NCBI RefSeq assembly: GCF_947623445.1
Contig: NC_135242.1
Coordinates: 23,188,001-23,252,000 of the forward strand
Direction: 5' to 3'
DNA length: 64,000 bases
From: Clavelina lepadiformis
Taxonomy: Eukaryota > Chordata > Ascidiacea > Aplousobranchia > Clavelinidae
Part shown: in pieces, positions 61,275 to 64,000 of the stretch
Position numbering within the stretch: position 1 is the stretch's first letter
Layout of the letters: each line of letters begins with the position of its first letter
The notes under the pieces: generated by a model
Database searches by the model: none
The model's input: the letters and a program-made list of their open reading frames with translations, nothing else
What the model was told of the DNA's origin: nothing
Made by a program: the position numbers and the translations under genes

Positions 61275-62158
61275 CAAGGCATATGGAATATTGAAAGAAT
61301 ATTATAGGTACTGTTTCTCTATCACTGCATAACCGAGGCTACAAGCAGTTTATAGTATGATATATAGGCTAGTATAGTATCAGGCATGGATTTAGTTACC
61401 GTGCTAGTTGTTTCCAATTAACAGCAAATATTACCTTAATTTTTTAGCACGGTTTATATTCTTAAGGTTTTGTTGCTTTTCTCGTTCATTAGTGCATTCT
61501 AATAACAACAGGCTTGATTTTTTTCGTTCCCACTGCGCTTTTGACCTACAGTAAAACGATGGATTTACGCGTAACGTAACTTACCTTATAGCCTATGTGA
61601 GAAAATGGCGGGTCCAATGTCAGAATGTGTTGTTTTATGTTTGCACTTCCTCATTATTTTGGCCAAGTTTTGAAACTTGCACTGTTATTATAGCAGCATA
61701 GTATCGCCGCAATACCAATTAACGTGACGACTGTTTACGTTTTCTGACAATATTGTTATGCTTTAACTTGTCTTAGTGGGATACTTTGTACTTACAACCA
61801 GTATACATAGCATTTTATATAGTTTTTTAGAGGAATACAAAAGTTAAAGAAACTTAGAAAATTAACCCGTGATCACTTATATTGTTGTTGTCAATAGTTA
61901 TTGACAGGTTGTATGGCCTATAATTTATATCTAACATTGCTAAAATGAATCTGGATTCGGTTATATGACTTTTTAAGACTGCAGGTGTTGTGTTGGCTAT
62001 ATGGGAGTTGTGACAAATTTATATAATTTTTTGACGTAATTCCATCAGCCTCAGACAGTCAGAATTCAGAGGCTTTAAGTTATATGAAAGGCATGATGTT
62101 TTTCCATGCAATATTATTTCTGCAACTATTTACCCTCATCAATAATTTTTTTTTAGGC

Positions 62159-63166
62159 ATGTTTGTTAAAGCCATTCCTGTCCTGTCGACAACTGTGATG
62201 CGAGCGGTAATTGTGTCAAAGTTTGGCGGTCCCGAAGTGCTAGAGGTGAGACGTGATATCCCGATACCGAAGCCTGAAGCAAGTGAAGTGCTGATAAAAG
62301 TTGCTGCAATCGGCATTAATCCGGTTGATACTTACATTAGGGCGGGCAACTATGGTCGTCTACCCGAATTACCTTACATCCCAGGTAATGATGTGGCTGG
62401 AACAATCGTGCAAGCAGGCGCCGACGTAAAAAACTTTAAAGAAGGTGACAGGGTTGCCACTTTCATGCGAGTCAAAAGTGGAGCGTATGCTGAGTACTGT
62501 GTTACACATCCTGATTGGCTAATTCAAATTCCGGAGAATTGTGACTTTCGAAAAGGCGCCGCGGTTGGCGTCCCATACTTCACAGCTTATAAAGCTCTTC
62601 TTTTAAAAGCGAAAGCGAAACCAACCGATGTTGTTTTAGTTCACGGAGCAAGTGGAGGCGTTGGACTCGCAGCGTGTCAGCTGGCACTGTCACAAGGAAT
62701 GACGACACTTGGAACTGCTGGATCTGAAGAAGGTATGGAGGCTCTACGTGGCCTGGGAGTACATCACGTCTTTAACCACAAGGAAGAGGGCTACACGGAG
62801 AAAATTACCAAAGTTACTGGCGGGGGACCTACTATTATCTTGGAAATGCTCTCGAACGTGAACCTAAATGAAGACCTTAAGCTGTTGGCACCAAATGGAG
62901 TCGTGGTGGTTGTCGGTTGTCGAGGAACGATTGACATAAACCCACGACTGCTTATGGCAAAAGAAACGCAGATTCAAGGGGTAGCCTTGGGTGTGTCCCA
63001 ACCAGAGGAATTTGCTCTTATGAATCGGGCAATAAGTGCTGGGTTGAAGCAAGGCTGGCTGGACCCAGTTGTCGGCAAGGAGTTCTCTTTGAACAATGCA
63101 GCACGCGCACATGAAGAGATTATTCATAACACTGGTGCAAAGGGAAAAATGGTTTTGATTGTTTAG
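62159..63166 (+). CDS. CRYZ: Quinone oxidoreductase, zeta-crystallin type
   Basis: NADPH-dependent one-electron quinone reductase of the zinc-free MDR superfamily, usually cytosolic; the vertebrate protein also binds AU-rich RNA. A single coding exon: MRAVIVSKFGGPEVLEV leads into the GroES-like domain (GINPVDTYIRAGNYGRLPELPYIPG), and the Rossmann fold has VLVHGASGGVGLAACQLA about residue 161 with GTAGSEEG after it; the end GATGKMILLL of human CRYZ is seen as GAKGKMVLIV. I start at the ATG at 62159 (335 aa), right after a strong splice acceptor (T-run then TTAG, ending 62156), which makes the in-frame sequence upstream of it intronic. The second ATG at 62198 (322 aa) aligns better with the human start (329 aa), so the first 13 residues may not be used. 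Confidence 0.92.
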   Translation: MFVKAIPVLSTTVMRAVIVSKFGGPEVLEVRRDIPIPKPEASEVLIKVAAIGINPVDTYIRAGNYGRLPELPYIPGNDVAGTIVQAGADVKNFKEGDRVATFMRVKSGAYAEYCVTHPDWLIQIPENCDFRKGAAVGVPYFTAYKALLLKAKAKPTDVVLVHGASGGVGLAACQLALSQGMTTLGTAGSEEGMEALRGLGVHHVFNHKEEGYTEKITKVTGGGPTIILEMLSNVNLNEDLKLLAPNGVVVVVGCRGTIDINPRLLMAKETQIQGVALGVSQPEEFALMNRAISAGLKQGWLDPVVGKEFSLNNAARAHEEIIHNTGAKGKMVLIV

Positions 63167-63475
63167 TAAATACACTCCAGCACATAAAGGAAAATATCCT
63201 GCCTGCAACCACTAACACGGCTTATAGCTTACATATAATATTATGCATGGTTTAAATTTTATGGCGTATGTTGAGTGCAGTTTATTTTGCAGATAATATT
63301 CTGTTTCTATTTCTATAATTTCACTAAAGTAATTTACAGTTGTTGCATTTTTTGTTCAGTGTTTTCAGAGCATTTTTCCAGATATATTATGAATTTAATT
63401 CTAGACAAAAAACTTATGCAATATAATTTTATTTGATGCAGGAATAGGATGTGCATGTATTGGTAGGGTTCAAAC

Positions 63476-64000
63476 ATGAAGCGGTTATTTGTTTTTGTTG
63501 TTGCGTACTTGGCTAGTTGGCCATTGGTAGATTGTAAATCAAAACCAGTTATAGCCGGTCTAAGCTCAAAATGGCCGGACACACCTATAATTCATGAGGC
63601 CAGGTTGGTTGCATTTTATTTTTTTGCAAATATCTTGGTTACTTTTTTAATCTTTTGCACAACGAAGTTAGACTTTATGGTGGCTGAATTTAAATTGGTT
63701 TCCAACCCTAACCCCCAAAATAAATGCGAACACGAACAAATTAGGAAAACAGTGAACATCTCACCCCTTGAAATCTAATCTGTGTTCTGTTTGGAAATCT
63801 ATAATTTAAATTGTATTCCTACATCACTGTTCCATTTTGTACTTTTTGTTAATATTATGATTAGCTTGCGATGTTTTTATTTACAGTTTTCTACTTTCAG
63901 TGAATTTTTAGCAGAAGAGAGTGAGGATTTATTTTGGAAATTTGTCGACACAATTGTCATGTTTCAAATCTACCAATCAGAGTCCTCACCTCGGATGCAT
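63476..64000 (+). CDS. UGGT1: UDP-glucose:glycoprotein glucosyltransferase, first exons (cut by window end)
   Basis: ER-lumen folding sensor that re-glucosylates misfolded glycoproteins so they re-enter the calnexin cycle. Exon 1 is 63476-63603: a signal peptide (KRLFVFVVAYLASWPLVDC), then KPVIAGLSSKWPDTPIIHEA, like the start of the mature UGGT protein (SLTTKWFSTPLLLEA in human UGGT1). Exon 2 begins at 63901 and continues in frame as SEFLAEESEDLFWKFV, matching human SEFLAEDSQEKFWNFV. It probably ends between about 63945 and 63975; the rest of the roughly 1500-residue protein is outside the window. Whether it is UGGT1 or a pre-duplication orthologue cannot be told. The ATG lies 310 bases after the CRYZ stop, same strand, with a TTTGATGCAG acceptor-like site at about 63432-63441. 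Confidence 0.85.

Larger units (their letters stand above)
59301..62158. other. Intergenic region between profilin B and CRYZ
   Basis: About 2.9 kb. It holds a hAT element (59460-59698) and a MITE copy (61082-61274). The right part should contain the CRYZ promoter and a 5' UTR exon, because a strong splice acceptor (T-run then TTAG) ends at 62156. No other gene seen. Confidence 0.5.

Noticed and set aside
62084-62158. N-terminal extension of the CRYZ frame from the ATG at 62084
   Set aside because: This stretch ends in a T-run and TTAG splice acceptor at 62156, so it is most likely intron; the extension has no counterpart in zeta-crystallins.

Overview
This is a eukaryotic, clearly animal, genome segment: most genes are split by short GT-AG introns, non-coding DNA is AT-rich, and much of it is small DNA transposons. 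Gene content (class IA PI3K, EDEM1, a SoxB2 factor, sulfite oxidase, POLD3, profilins, zeta-crystallin, UGGT) fits an invertebrate deuterostome. A tunicate such as an ascidian is my best guess from compactness, intron size and protein divergence, but the sequence alone does not prove it. I rebuilt exons by hand from splice sites, reading phase and family similarity; all junctions listed keep the frame.

Layout. 456-3629 (-): intronless PI3-kinase p110-alpha. 7453-11291 (+): EDEM1, 12 exons. 13836-15196 (+): SoxB2 (Sox14/21 type), 4 exons, followed by about 5 kb without a gene. 20.1-28.0 kb: gene-free repeat-rich block with four antisense-strand tRNA-Asp(GTC) copies, a pogo-like fragment, a SINE-like unit and four hAT elements, three of them end to end. 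29338-35054 (-): sulfite oxidase, 14 exons. 37651-42949 (-): DNA polymerase delta subunit POLD3, 14 exons, with a Mutator-like element in intron 10. 43.3-51.2 kb: hAT elements, a pogo-like element with another element nested in it, a minisatellite. 51315-52487 and 58512-59300 (+): two profilin genes with the same intron phases. 62159-63166 (+): zeta-crystallin-type quinone oxidoreductase. 63476 to the window end (+): first exons of UDP-glucose:glycoprotein glucosyltransferase.

The genes do not form one pathway. EDEM1 and UGGT both act in ER glycoprotein quality control, at opposite ends of the window. POLD3 is replication, SUOX is mitochondrial sulfur metabolism, the profilins act on actin and SoxB2 is a developmental regulator. 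The most unusual items are the Mutator-like element whose inverted ends are arrays of a short repeat, the chain of hAT insertions at TCTAGA palindromes, a hammerhead-like RNA motif in a SUOX intron, the intronless PI3K gene, and two adjoining Sox-site palindromes just upstream of the Sox gene.
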